A stretch of DNA of 49,699 nucleotides from a bacterium (GCA_024639335.1 JAHEIN010000004.1:1-49699); one strand, 5' to 3'; numbered from the stretch's first letter, positions 33,570-41,975 are shown. Made by a program: numbers and translations. Notes: generated from the letters alone by a model not told the origin.

Positions 33570-33661
33570 GCCGCCATCGTATCTGCGAGCAACGGTCCCG
33601 CGTCCTCCTGGAGGAAATGGCCGGCTCCCTCGATCATCCGACCCGAGATCGGCGCCGACAC
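33557..33661 (-). pseudogene. C-terminal remnant of an alpha/beta-hydrolase (haloalkane dehalogenase-like)
   Basis: The minus-strand frame ending at 33557 reads APISGRMIEGAGHFLQEDAG followed by PLLADTMAAWMR. The GxGHFLQED stretch is the catalytic-His segment at the C-terminus of haloalkane dehalogenase-type hydrolases. Upstream of it the hydrolase pattern stops, and the rest of the frame (to 33793) does not look like a hydrolase. It overlaps the galK start by 13 bases, as in a former operon. It is most simply the leftover of a deletion that brought in the lipoprotein gene at 33736. Confidence 0.55.
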
Positions 33662-33735
33662 CGTATGGTTGAGCGGGGCTGGCACAACAGCGAGGTGCAT
33701 CGGCGCCCAGGTCGGGATCGGCAAAGGAGAATCTG

Positions 33736-34416
33736 ATGGTGTTTCACGGGCGAGCAGCGATGATGGCGACGATCGCGCTGATCCTGGCTGCATGCGGAAC
33801 CAGCGGCGATTCGACGACGACCACCGAGGCCAGTGCCGCCGGCGTGGTGACGGAGACGACCGTCGCTCGGGTCACCACCACGACGGCAGCGCCGACCACG
33901 ACGCAGCCGCCCACGACGACCACGACCGAGGCCGTCGTTGCAGGGAGTGACTGTCTGGTCGGTACCTGGGAGCTCGACTCAGCTGCCTTCATCGAGCAGA
34001 TCTTCTCGGTGGCGGCAGAAGAGGAGACCGGGTTCGAAGAGCTCGGCGAGGTGGAGATCTCGCACGGTGGAGGCGCATTCATCGTGACGATGAGCGACGA
34101 CGGCACCTACGTCGGGGTCCGCGACAACTGGCAGATCCGGGTCAGCGCCGACGAGGGGACTTTCGTCAACACGCTGGACGGCGAGGAGGTCGGCACCTGG
34201 TCGGTCGACGGCGACCAGCTCACCGTCACATCGGAGTCCTCGACGCTCGAGGTCAGCTTCGCTGCGGAGATCGACGGGGAACTCCAGGAACTGCCGTTCG
34301 GTGGCAGTCAGACGGTGGCCACGCGAGAACTGGGCGGAACCGGTCCCTTCACGTGTACCGACGACACGCTCGAGGTGACGCTCGGGGGAGGAACCTCGAC
34401 GTTCGCCCGCCGCTGA
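33736..34416 (+). CDS. Thr-rich-linker lipoprotein of unknown function
   Basis: The 226-residue protein has a signal peptide with lipobox ILAACG, a Thr-rich linker (about 25-70) and a compact beta domain starting CLVGTWELDS. That domain keeps the 'GTW-L' and 'GTWSVDGDQLTVT' strands of small lipocalin-like stress or 'META'-like lipoproteins. Two Cys (about 75 and 213) may pair. I cannot name the family. It is convergent with the deaminase gene. Confidence 0.75.
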   Translation: MVFHGRAAMMATIALILAACGTSGDSTTTTEASAAGVVTETTVARVTTTTAAPTTTQPPTTTTTEAVVAGSDCLVGTWELDSAAFIEQIFSVAAEEETGFEELGEVEISHGGGAFIVTMSDDGTYVGVRDNWQIRVSADEGTFVNTLDGEEVGTWSVDGDQLTVTSESSTLEVSFAAEIDGELQELPFGGSQTVATRELGGTGPFTCTDDTLEVTLGGGTSTFARR

Positions 34417-34875
34417 TCACTCCCCGATGTCTTCGTTCCAGAGGCTCGGGTTGGCGGCGATGAAGACCTCCATCAGCGCGACACAATCGGGGTCGTCGAG
34501 AACGTCGAGCGAAACGCCACGGGATCTCGAGTAGTCCTCAGGCCCGCGAAAGGTTCGGTTCTCGCCGATCACTACCCGGGGAATCCGGTACAACAGCACG
34601 GCGCCGGTGCACATGTCGCACGGTGAGAGCGTCGAGTAGAGCACGGATCGTCGGTAGTCGGCGGCACTGAGCCGTCCGGCGTTCTCGAGTGCATCAATCT
34701 CGGCATGGAGCACTGCGCTCCCCCGCTGGATCCGCCGGTTGTGCCCGCGGCCGACGATCGCGCCGTCTATGGCCAGTACCGAGCCGATCGGGATCCCGCC
34801 TTCGGAGTGGCCGCGCCGAGCTTCGGCGAGCGCCTCGGCCATGAACTCGAGATCCGGAGGATCGGGCTCACTCAC
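34417..34875 (-). CDS. Yeast-type cytosine deaminase (FCY1-like) nucleoside/base deaminase
   Basis: The 152-residue zinc deaminase has H57-A-E59 and TLSPCDMCTGA (C86, C89) as zinc site and catalytic Glu. It resembles Saccharomyces Fcy1 closely by eye: GGIPIG, GRGHN, RGSAVLHAEI (Fcy1: KGSATLHGEI), TLSPCDMCTGA and the C-terminal EDIGE. It therefore most likely converts cytosine to uracil, unlike the TIM-barrel CodA of enterics. The start sits eight bases inside the end of the upstream small membrane protein gene. Confidence 0.85.
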   Translation of the reverse strand: MSEPDPPDLEFMAEALAEARRGHSEGGIPIGSVLAIDGAIVGRGHNRRIQRGSAVLHAEIDALENAGRLSAADYRRSVLYSTLSPCDMCTGAVLLYRIPRVVIGENRTFRGPEDYSRSRGVSLDVLDDPDCVALMEVFIAANPSLWNEDIGE

Positions 34876-35281
34876 CGCCAGTGGTCTTGCGACCGAAGAT
34901 CCCCGAGATCCGTTGCTTCATTGCGTCGCGTCTCGCCGCTCCTGAGGCCGGGTCGAAGAAGTAGGCCACGGCCGCGCCGAGGGCGAACACCCCGACGAGC
35001 GTCCGCTTCTTCGGCTTGGCCGGGACGGTCGCCACCACCGGCACGGCCGCAGCGATCCGCTCCGGCAGGTCCGAAGACCAGTCCCGGATGCTGTGGAGGG
35101 ATTCGGTGGCAGCCTCGCGTGCATGACCCACCGGGTCGTTGTCGGCGAGCCAGACTCCCATCCGCTCGGCGACCTCGGCAGCTTCTGCTGCGATCATCTC
35201 GCCCACGTCTGACAGTCGCTCGCCGGTCTTGACTCCCGCCTCGGTGATCTGGTGTGCTGCTTGTTGCGCCCTGGCGTTCAT
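34868..35281 (-). CDS. Small YtxH-like membrane protein
   Basis: From ATG 35281 (MNARAQQAAHQ) the protein has 137 residues: a helical N-terminal half rich in Ala/Glu, then one TM at about 94-111 (LVGVFALGAAVAYFFDP) and a basic tail ASGAARRDAMKQRISG. This short TM followed by DPxSGxxRR is usual in YtxH-like proteins, whose function is unclear. It overlaps the deaminase start by eight bases. Confidence 0.7.
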   Translation of the reverse strand: MNARAQQAAHQITEAGVKTGERLSDVGEMIAAEAAEVAERMGVWLADNDPVGHAREAATESLHSIRDWSSDLPERIAAAVPVVATVPAKPKKRTLVGVFALGAAVAYFFDPASGAARRDAMKQRISGIFGRKTTGGE

Positions 35282-35343
35282 GTCGCGACCTCCGTCGATC
35301 GATGTCGGGCTGATGATGGTCCGCCTCGCCCGACTCTGCGAGT

Positions 35344-36657
35344 TCAGAGACCCGGGTCGGCCAGGCGCAGACCGTCGACGAGTTCGAACAGCGACTCGAC
35401 CCCAAGATGCGACCAGACGGAGACGACGACGCCGAGGTCGGGGACATAGATGTCGATTCGCGGTGCACCGGCCACCAGTTCCTCGGACCCGGGGGCCCGG
35501 ATCAGGAGCCGGTCGAGCGGAATGGCGGGGTCGCCCACCCTCGGGAGGATGAAGCCGACGCTGCCGTTCTCCCACCGGACATCGGGGGTCTCGTCCGGAA
35601 TGCTTCCGATCGATGAGACGGTGACGCCGACCGCTCCTCGACCGCACGAGCGGCACGGGTAGTCGAGTGTGTCGTGGCCGGGACCCGAGCCGATGTCCCA
35701 GGCGAGCGACCACATGGGTTGGGTGGTCGTCCGAACCGAGGCACCTTCGGGGATTCCCGCGGTTGGAATGAATCCCAACGTCTCGGTTGGCGGCGCCGGC
35801 CACGCCTCCGGATAGCGCACCGCCGGTGCCGCCCAGGGAGCCGGCCCGCGATCTGCTGTCGCCGGGACCTCGTCGCCGATCGGCTCCGCCTCGAGTCCGT
35901 CGACCAGGCGGAGCGAATCGACGAGGGCCAAGAGATGCCCGTCGCCCAGGTTCGACCACACCTGGTATCCGCACAGCTGACCTGGGATCGAGAACTCGGC
36001 GAGACGCTGTTGGGCGGAATCGTCGAAACCCTCGCCTCCGTACCCGACCACTTGGTCTCCGTAGGAGACGGTGACCGGCATGCGGGTGCCGATGTCCGCC
36101 CAGGCGGGCGACCCGACCCCTGCGATACCGAAAGCGGAGCGCAGGCCGGGCATGTCCCAGGCGAGGGCCCATCCGCCGGAGAACTCTGCTCGTCGGAGCG
36201 TGGCTCGGTCGACGTCGGTGGTGACCGGATACAAACCTGAGCACCACAGCTGATTCTCGGCGCGTCGCCACTCTTCGACGAGCACACTCGGAACTTCGGC
36301 GAGATCGAGTGGTTCACGATCCCAGGGGGCGACCTCACCGATCGAGAAGACGGGGGCGGTGTCGGCCACGTCGGGTTCGGTGTTCGGCACAGCGAGGCTG
36401 GTGGCCGTCCGCGTGTCTTCGTCGGGGACCGGCCCGGTGGCGATCGGCCCGGGCTGGATCGACGTCTGGCGGATCAGCAGGGCAGCCACCCCGGCTACCA
36501 CGATCACTGCGGCAGCTGCGCTCAGCGCCACCTGCCATCCGGCGCGTCGCCTCGGGGTGGACCCCGGCGATTGGAGCTCTTCGGCCAGATCGTCCCAGAA
36601 GCCGGGCAGGTGCTCGGGAACCTCCTGGAGGGCAGCCCGAATGTCTTCAGGTGTCAT
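35344..36657 (-). CDS. Membrane-anchored partner of the ECF sigma factor with duplicated outer domain
   Basis: A 437-residue protein with a short cytoplasmic part (1-40), a TM at about 42-62 and a long outer region. The region is a two-fold repeat: WALAWDMPG with VWSNLGDGHLLALVDSLRL (about 163-252), and WSLAWDIGSG with VWSHLGVESLFELVDGLRL (about 316-434). No zinc anti-sigma HxxxCxxC motif is visible in the N-terminus. It starts four bases inside the sigma gene (ATGA), the usual position of an anti-sigma or sensor, so the role is likely regulatory but unproven. Confidence 0.75.
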   Translation of the reverse strand: MTPEDIRAALQEVPEHLPGFWDDLAEELQSPGSTPRRRAGWQVALSAAAAVIVVAGVAALLIRQTSIQPGPIATGPVPDEDTRTATSLAVPNTEPDVADTAPVFSIGEVAPWDREPLDLAEVPSVLVEEWRRAENQLWCSGLYPVTTDVDRATLRRAEFSGGWALAWDMPGLRSAFGIAGVGSPAWADIGTRMPVTVSYGDQVVGYGGEGFDDSAQQRLAEFSIPGQLCGYQVWSNLGDGHLLALVDSLRLVDGLEAEPIGDEVPATADRGPAPWAAPAVRYPEAWPAPPTETLGFIPTAGIPEGASVRTTTQPMWSLAWDIGSGPGHDTLDYPCRSCGRGAVGVTVSSIGSIPDETPDVRWENGSVGFILPRVGDPAIPLDRLLIRAPGSEELVAGAPRIDIYVPDLGVVVSVWSHLGVESLFELVDGLRLADPGL

Positions 36658-37193
36658 CCTTCCTCACCTCCCAACTCCTTCCTCATTGCCGCTCGAGCCC
36701 GATTCAGTCGCGATCTGACCGTTCCGACGGGCACCGCGAGGACATCTGCGGCAGCGGCGTAGTCCAGCCCTTCGACGTCCACCAACGCCAGCACGGCGCG
36801 ATGCTCGGTCGTCATCTGTGCGAACGCTGCGGCGAGATCGAGCCTTGCGATCCCGTCCCCCGCGGGATCGCTCATGACCGCAGCCGTTTCGAAGAGCTCT
36901 ACGTCGTCCCGGCGACGGCGGATGAGATCGATGCAGGCGTTGTGGACGATCCGAAACATCCAGTTCTTGAACGAAGCGTCACCTCGGAAGCGTCGAATCG
37001 CCCGGAACGCATTGAGATACGCATTCTGCAAGGCGTCGTCCATCGCCGTCCGATCACCGAGGATTCGGTACGCGTAGGCGCGGAGCTGCTCGTCGTACAG
37101 CCGGATCAACGCCGTGAAGGCGACCGGGTCGCCGTCTCTGGCTTTCCGCAGGTGGAGGCTCTCCGGTTCCATCCGCACCATTGTCGTCATCAC
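36654..37193 (-). CDS. ECF-family RNA polymerase sigma factor
   Basis: The 179-residue protein has region 2 (YDEQLRAYAYRILGDRTAMDDALQNAYLNAF, in pieces YAYRILGD and DALQNAYLNAF) and region 4 (LVDVEGLDYAAAADVLAVPVGTVRSRL, seen as LDYAAAADVLAVP and GTVRSRLNRARAAM). It directs core polymerase to a small regulon. The reading frame starts with GTG at 37193 and ATG at 37190, both just downstream of an ECF-type promoter, so the transcript may be leaderless. The membrane partner follows at once. Confidence 0.9.
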   Translation of the reverse strand: MMTTMVRMEPESLHLRKARDGDPVAFTALIRLYDEQLRAYAYRILGDRTAMDDALQNAYLNAFRAIRRFRGDASFKNWMFRIVHNACIDLIRRRRDDVELFETAAVMSDPAGDGIARLDLAAAFAQMTTEHRAVLALVDVEGLDYAAAADVLAVPVGTVRSRLNRARAAMRKELGGEEG

Positions 37194-37202
37194 ACGAGTG
37201 AT

Positions 37203-37228
37203 GACGGAAGAGAGTCCGCCTGCGTTCC
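37203..37228 (-). promoter_or_regulatory. ECF-type promoter of the sigma factor gene (probable autoregulation)
   Basis: On the minus strand GGAAC (37228-37224) and CGTC (37206-37203) are separated by 17 bases, the layout of ECF-dependent promoters. The expected transcript start falls near the GTG/ATG at 37193/37190, so the sigma factor probably drives its own gene. Confidence 0.6.
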
Positions 37229-37253
37229 ACCCGATCTTCTACTGTGTTCAATC

Positions 37254-37421
37254 GTGAAGACGTTCTATCGATTGGTCGGGCTTGCAGTGTTGGGGGCGGT
37301 CGCGTTCGTAGCGCTCGGCCCGCTGTTGCCTCCCGGCAACCCGATCGGTGATGCCGCCGACGCCTTCCTCGATGCCATGTCGGCCTTCTGGGGCCAACCC
37401 ATCACCTCGGTCGGCCCCTGA
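37254..37421 (+). CDS. Small single-TM protein
   Basis: A 55-residue frame with GTG start at 37254: MKTFYRLVGLAVLGAVAFVA forms a TM helix, followed by a hydrophilic tail ending QPITSVGP. No ribosome site precedes it. TACTGT at 37241-37246 could be a -10 box for a leaderless transcript. It lies divergent to the ECF operon, only 60 bases away. No function can be assigned. Confidence 0.5.
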   Translation: MKTFYRLVGLAVLGAVAFVALGPLLPPGNPIGDAADAFLDAMSAFWGQPITSVGP

Positions 37422-37470
37422 GTCTCACCGGCTCGGTCTTGAAACGACGGTGGCCGGGGGTATCGCTCGG

Positions 37471-38514
37471 CTACCGCTCGAGTTCGACGGTTCCGAGGGC
37501 GTCCCACGCAGTGAGGCCACATGCTTTTCGGACCATCCCGTACGGGTAGGGCGGGATTCCCGGCGCCGAGATCGCCGTGAGGCTGGTCATCTCCTCGACG
37601 GAGAGCATGACATCGACCGAAGCGAGGTTGGAGTCCAGCTGATCGACGGTGCGCGCACCGAGGATCACCGACGACACCCCCGGACGTTGCCGAACCCAAG
37701 CGAGCGCGACCTTGGCGAGGCTGATCCCCCGATGGGTGGCGATCCGTTCCATCGCCGCAAGGATCTGCCACGTGCGCTCGGTGTTGCGGGTGTGATACGC
37801 CTCGACACCGCGATCGGGATCCTCACCCAGCCGCGTGTTCCCGCTGGGTCGAGTCTCTCTCGAGTACTTTCCGGTCAGCCAGCCGCCCCCGAGCGGCGAC
37901 CACGGAAGGATCCCGATCCCCTCCTCGAGGCACATCGGCATGACCTCGAGCTCGATACCGCGGTCCAACAGGTTGTACTGCGGCTGAACCGTCACCGGAC
38001 GGGCCCAGCCGTGCATCTCGCAGCGGTCGACGATCCGCTGCATCTGCCAGCCGGTGACATTGGACCAGCCGACCTGCCCCACCATCCCGGCTCTGACGAA
38101 CTCGTCCAGCGTCTCGAGCGTCTCGTCGAGCGGGGTGTGGGGGTCCCAGCCGTGCATCTGGTACAAATCGACGTCGTCGACTCCCAGCCGCCCGAGGCTG
38201 GCGCGGAGCGCCCGTCGCAGATGACGCCGGCCGGTACCCGTCTCCAGCGGGCCATCGCCCATCGAGAAGCGGGCTTTGGTCGCCAATACGACGTTGGGGC
38301 GTTGGTCGGATCGGGCGAGCCAGCCTCCGATGATCTCCTCGGACACCCCCTCCGAATACACGTCGGCCGTGTCGATGAAGGTCCCGCCGGCCTCGACGAA
38401 TCGATCGAGTTGGGCGTGTGCGCCCGACTCGTCGGTCTCTGCGCCGAAGGTCATCGTGCCGAGACCGAGCACGCTGACCGGGGTTCCGCTGTTGCCGAGA
38501 TATCGATGTTCCAT
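37471..38514 (-). CDS. Aldo/keto reductase
   Basis: The 347-residue TIM-barrel protein has the catalytic tetrad in FIDTADVYSEG (Asp, Tyr), ATKARF (Lys) and YQMHGWD (His). The closing block PGVSSVILGARTVDQLDSNL binds NADPH. It belongs to the YajO/PdxI-like bacterial group and reduces a carbonyl substrate that is not predictable here. It stands alone; the lipoprotein gene at 38738 lies beyond the intergenic region, in the opposite direction. Confidence 0.88.
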   Translation of the reverse strand: MEHRYLGNSGTPVSVLGLGTMTFGAETDESGAHAQLDRFVEAGGTFIDTADVYSEGVSEEIIGGWLARSDQRPNVVLATKARFSMGDGPLETGTGRRHLRRALRASLGRLGVDDVDLYQMHGWDPHTPLDETLETLDEFVRAGMVGQVGWSNVTGWQMQRIVDRCEMHGWARPVTVQPQYNLLDRGIELEVMPMCLEEGIGILPWSPLGGGWLTGKYSRETRPSGNTRLGEDPDRGVEAYHTRNTERTWQILAAMERIATHRGISLAKVALAWVRQRPGVSSVILGARTVDQLDSNLASVDVMLSVEEMTSLTAISAPGIPPYPYGMVRKACGLTAWDALGTVELER

Positions 38515-38618
38515 TCGACAAACCTACCGGTCGTCATCGCTGACCCGATTCTCCGCCTGATCGTGGGGCTGCGCCTGCCCGCGATCGCCAAGCAGCGCGA
38601 GCGCCGGTGATGGAGGGG

Positions 38619-38632
38619 GGGTGCTAGCACCC
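38619..38632. promoter_or_regulatory. Perfect 14-bp palindrome upstream of the CDC-like gene
   Basis: GGGTGCTAGCACCC is fully self-complementary and stands 106 bases before the start of the CDC-like lipoprotein gene, in the 38515-38737 gap. It could be an operator or a small hairpin. No promoter boxes are convincing nearby. Confidence 0.4.
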
Positions 38633-38737
38633 GTCTGAAGACTCATCCCTCTGTCACCTCAAGACACCTGCCTGGGCCATCGAAACCACCGAGGTTCTCC
38701 CGCATCGTGATGTCACGCCACGAACGAGGAGAACATC

Positions 38738-40339
38738 ATGCCGAAGACGAGAACGACCATCGCCGTCCTGATCGGGCTTGCGATGATCACCAGCGCCTGT
38801 GTCGTGCCATCGGCAGGGGCAGGCACCATCACGACTGCCACCGAGCCGCCACCGCCCGGGCCAACGACCACCACTCTGCCGGACGCCACCGAGACGACCG
38901 TCGCCGAAACGACGACGACCACAGAACCGCCGCCCCCCTCGATCGATCCCGAGGTCGAGCCGCTGCTGCGGTCGATCGCATCGTGGCAGGTGCCGACGGT
39001 GACCAGCGTGGACGGCCGGGTTCTGAGTGCGGACACCTGGGATATCGGCAAGACTCGAACGAGCTGTCTCGTCGATCAGCCGCGCACGCTCAGCCGCGCC
39101 TTCGACGAGTTCGCGGCGTTCCCGTTCTCGGGGCCCTTGGCCCCCGGCCTCATCGTGGAAGGCTCGGGTGTGGTCGAAGGGGACCTTCGGGTCGTTCCGC
39201 TCGACAGGGCCCCGTTGACTCTGGTCTCGAGTCTCGATTCCGAGAACCCGACGATCGCGGTCGATGCTCCGACGACGTCGAGCATTCAGGAGGCGATCAG
39301 CGCGCTGAAGCGAGACGCCGACGCCCAGTTCACGGGTGTGGACATCACCCCCGCCGACATCACCTTCGTCCGAGAGGAAGTGCACTCTTACGAGGAGGCC
39401 ATGCTCGGTATGGGGGTGTCCCTCCACTATGACTCCCCCGGGCTCCGCACCAAGTTCGAGTCGTCGTTCTACCAGGAGTCTCGCTCCGAGAAACACTCGA
39501 TCGTCGCCAGCCTCGTCCAGCCGATGTTCACGGTTCGCGCCGACACGTCTCGCATCGACGACGCCGCCGACTGGTTTGCCATCACCACCTCCACGTCGGA
39601 TGTGGAGCGTCTGATCTCCAACGGCGCGATGGGCGACGGCAACCCGCCGGTTGTCATCGACAGCGTCACCTATGGACGGGTGATGTATTTCACCATGACG
39701 AGCTCGCTCGCCAGCGATTCCAGTGAGCTGATCGCGACGATGGAGGCCGCATACGGAGGACTCGGCGGCGAGGCCGGCCTGACCGACCGACAGAGGAGTG
39801 TGCTGAACGAGTCCCGGCTCGAGGTGATCGCGTTCGGTGGAGACCAGGACGTTGCGTTCCAGGCGCTCAAGAGTGGACGTCTCAACGACTTCTTCGCCAG
39901 CGTGAACACGACCACCGCAGCACCGTTGTCGATGACCGTCCGGACGCTGACCGGCGAGCTGGTCGAGGTGGCCGACGAGGCGACGCTGCAGAGCGTGTCG
40001 TGCAGCGAGACGACCTTGCCGTACGCATTCGGGGTCGAGGTCCGCAATCTCAACGGCAGGGCCATCATCAAGGTCAACGATGTTCAGATCGCCGATTGGT
40101 CGAACCACTCGGGCTTGCGGACGATCGACGTTCCGGCGAACCGCCTCCGTCCCGGCGCCAACTCGATCAAGATCGAATACTCCGACTGGTTCCCCTGTAG
40201 CGGCTCGTCCATCACCGCCACCATCCTCCGCGATGGGTCGAGAGTGGGCAGCTCGGCCAAGGAGTGGGACGCCCCGGCGTGCTGGTTCGACCTGACGTGG
40301 GACATCAACACCAACGGCACGGTCGTGGCCCGACCATGA
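38738..40339 (+). CDS. Cholesterol-dependent-cytolysin-like (CDCL) lipoprotein
   Basis: The 533-residue protein has a signal peptide and a likely acylated Cys21 (MITSAC), then a Thr/Pro linker to about residue 66. From about 70 to 405 the sequence follows the CDC fold. PGLIVEG (136-142) and PLDRAPLTL (154-162) match PGALLLAD and the PIKRGPMTL segment of perfringolysin-type toxins. NPTIAVDAPTTSSIQEAI (170-187), NPPVVIDSVTYGRVMYF (302-318) and LEVIAFGGDQ (361-370) match the CDC core. The C-terminal 130 residues have no ECTGLAWEWWR undecapeptide, so this is a CDC-like protein, probably not cholesterol-binding. Lipid anchoring is unusual for a toxin. The function is unknown; pore formation against other cells is inference. 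Confidence 0.75.
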   Translation: MPKTRTTIAVLIGLAMITSACVVPSAGAGTITTATEPPPPGPTTTTLPDATETTVAETTTTTEPPPPSIDPEVEPLLRSIASWQVPTVTSVDGRVLSADTWDIGKTRTSCLVDQPRTLSRAFDEFAAFPFSGPLAPGLIVEGSGVVEGDLRVVPLDRAPLTLVSSLDSENPTIAVDAPTTSSIQEAISALKRDADAQFTGVDITPADITFVREEVHSYEEAMLGMGVSLHYDSPGLRTKFESSFYQESRSEKHSIVASLVQPMFTVRADTSRIDDAADWFAITTSTSDVERLISNGAMGDGNPPVVIDSVTYGRVMYFTMTSSLASDSSELIATMEAAYGGLGGEAGLTDRQRSVLNESRLEVIAFGGDQDVAFQALKSGRLNDFFASVNTTTAAPLSMTVRTLTGELVEVADEATLQSVSCSETTLPYAFGVEVRNLNGRAIIKVNDVQIADWSNHSGLRTIDVPANRLRPGANSIKIEYSDWFPCSGSSITATILRDGSRVGSSAKEWDAPACWFDLTWDINTNGTVVARP

Positions 40340-40368
40340 CGAGCAACCTGGTTGTCCGGCCGGCGGGA

Positions 40369-41592
40369 TCAACCGCCGGCCGGCGCCCTCGCTTCGACTC
40401 TCGTGCCACCGGGACCGGACTCGATGTCGAGGCTGCCGCCGACGACAGCGATCCGGTCGGACATGTTCACGATGCCGTGCGACCGTTGGACAACGCCAGC
40501 ATCGAAACCGGGCCCATCGTCGGTGATGGTGAGCGCCACCTGTCCGTCGTCACTCGTGAGAGAGACTGCGATCGGTGCGCCGCCGGCATGCTTGGAGGCG
40601 TTGGACAGCGCCTCGAGGCACGTGAAGTAGAGGGCCGATTCGACGTCGCGACCCAGGCGACCGACGTCGGTCAGGGCGTCCACCGACACACCATCGAACC
40701 GTCGGGCGGCGGCGGCGATCGCCTCACGAAGGCCCCTCGTCTCGAGCAGCGGCGGATAGATGCCATGCGACAACTCACGCAGGTCGGCGGAGGCGTCCTC
40801 GATCTCGGACACCAACTCGGCCACGTCGCCCGCCAGCTTCGTGCCGATCGCCTGAGATTCGAGCAACCGAAGCCGGATGCCGATGGCGACGAGCCGAGCT
40901 TGGGCACCGTCGTGGAGGTCTCGTTCGATGCGGCTTCGCTCGGCGTCCGCCGCAGCAACGACACGGCGCCTCGATTCGGACAAGAGGGATTGCGATCGCG
41001 TCAGGTTCTCGTTCAACGCCCGAGCCTCGGCCAACGCACCGAGCTGGAGCTGGTTGTTCTGCCAGACGATCAACCCGATCGGGATGATCTGCGCCACGAG
41101 CGCTCCGACGACCAGGCCGAATTCGAGTTCGTCGGCGATATCGACGACAACCCCGCCGTCGTCGTTCAACAGACCGATCGAACCGACGAGGCCGGCAACT
41201 GCCGCCCCTCCTCCGATCAACCATCGGAGCGCGCCACCGGCGACGTATGGGGTCGCGAGCACCACCGCCATCAGGACTGTGAGCGCCATGACCGGCCACA
41301 GAAACGGAAACAGCAGCGAGACCCAGACGGCGACCTGCCAGTTGCCGGCGGCGATCCAAGCGAGCGCAGCGACCGTGTCGGTTGGCAGCACGCGCTTGGC
41401 TCGAAGCAGGGCGCCGATCAGGATCGACAGTGGCAGGAGTACCAGCCAGACGCCTCCGACCTGCACGAAGAGCCCGTTGGCGACGACGACGAAGGCGGCG
41501 CCGACGATCCCTCCCCACAAGTCGAGTTCGATGAACGTTGCAACCGGCGAAGCGTCTGCGTGGCCTTGTCGTATCCGAATGCGCGACACCAT
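40369..41592 (-). CDS. NarL/DesK-type sensor histidine kinase
   Basis: From ATG 41592 (MVSRIRIRQG) the protein has 407 residues with about six TM helices in the first 170. The HisKA_3 helix carries the phospho-His in ERSRIERDLHDGAQARL, and the HATPase domain ends TITDDGPGFDAG. It has no extracytoplasmic sensor domain, so the signal is likely in the membrane. It is divergent from a receiver-only gene and a LuxR-type regulator. The ATG leaves only 17 bases to the divergent GTG, so at least one promoter must lie inside a coding region. Confidence 0.88.
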   Translation of the reverse strand: MVSRIRIRQGHADASPVATFIELDLWGGIVGAAFVVVANGLFVQVGGVWLVLLPLSILIGALLRAKRVLPTDTVAALAWIAAGNWQVAVWVSLLFPFLWPVMALTVLMAVVLATPYVAGGALRWLIGGGAAVAGLVGSIGLLNDDGGVVVDIADELEFGLVVGALVAQIIPIGLIVWQNNQLQLGALAEARALNENLTRSQSLLSESRRRVVAAADAERSRIERDLHDGAQARLVAIGIRLRLLESQAIGTKLAGDVAELVSEIEDASADLRELSHGIYPPLLETRGLREAIAAAARRFDGVSVDALTDVGRLGRDVESALYFTCLEALSNASKHAGGAPIAVSLTSDDGQVALTITDDGPGFDAGVVQRSHGIVNMSDRIAVVGGSLDIESGPGGTRVEARAPAGG

Positions 41593-41609
41593 GCGGGGAG
41601 CGTAGGAGC

Positions 41610-41975
41610 GTGAATCGGGTCTTCGTGGTCGACGACACCGGCTGGTTCCGCACGGCGGCACGGGCCGTGATCGCTGCGACCGACGGCTTCGAGTTCGCCG
41701 GCTGGGCAGCCTCGGCCGCAGAGGGCGCCAGTGCGCTCGCCGACGCCGATGTGCAGCCCGACCTGGTGCTGATTGACGTCGACCTCGGAGATGGGAGCGG
41801 CATCGACCTGACTACGCGCCTCACGCGGTCGCTGCCGGGTCTCCGCGTCCTCCTCGTCTCGACGCTCGATCGTGAGGACCTCCCCGCGGGTGCGGACTCC
41901 TGTGGAGCGATCGGGTTCCTCTCCAAGATCGACCTCTCGCCGGCCATGCTCCGCCGGCACACCGGTGTTCCCTAA
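41610..41975 (+). CDS. Receiver-only response regulator
   Basis: A 121-residue receiver domain starting at GTG 41610 (MNRVFVVDDTG). It has the acidic pocket VVDD, the phospho-Asp in LVLIDVDLGDG and the Lys in FLSKID. No output domain follows, and the next gene starts nine bases later. It could compete with the LuxR-type regulator for phosphate or act by binding the kinase. The C-terminus is shorter than a full receiver by about one helix. Confidence 0.8.
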   Translation: MNRVFVVDDTGWFRTAARAVIAATDGFEFAGWAASAAEGASALADADVQPDLVLIDVDLGDGSGIDLTTRLTRSLPGLRVLLVSTLDREDLPAGADSCGAIGFLSKIDLSPAMLRRHTGVP

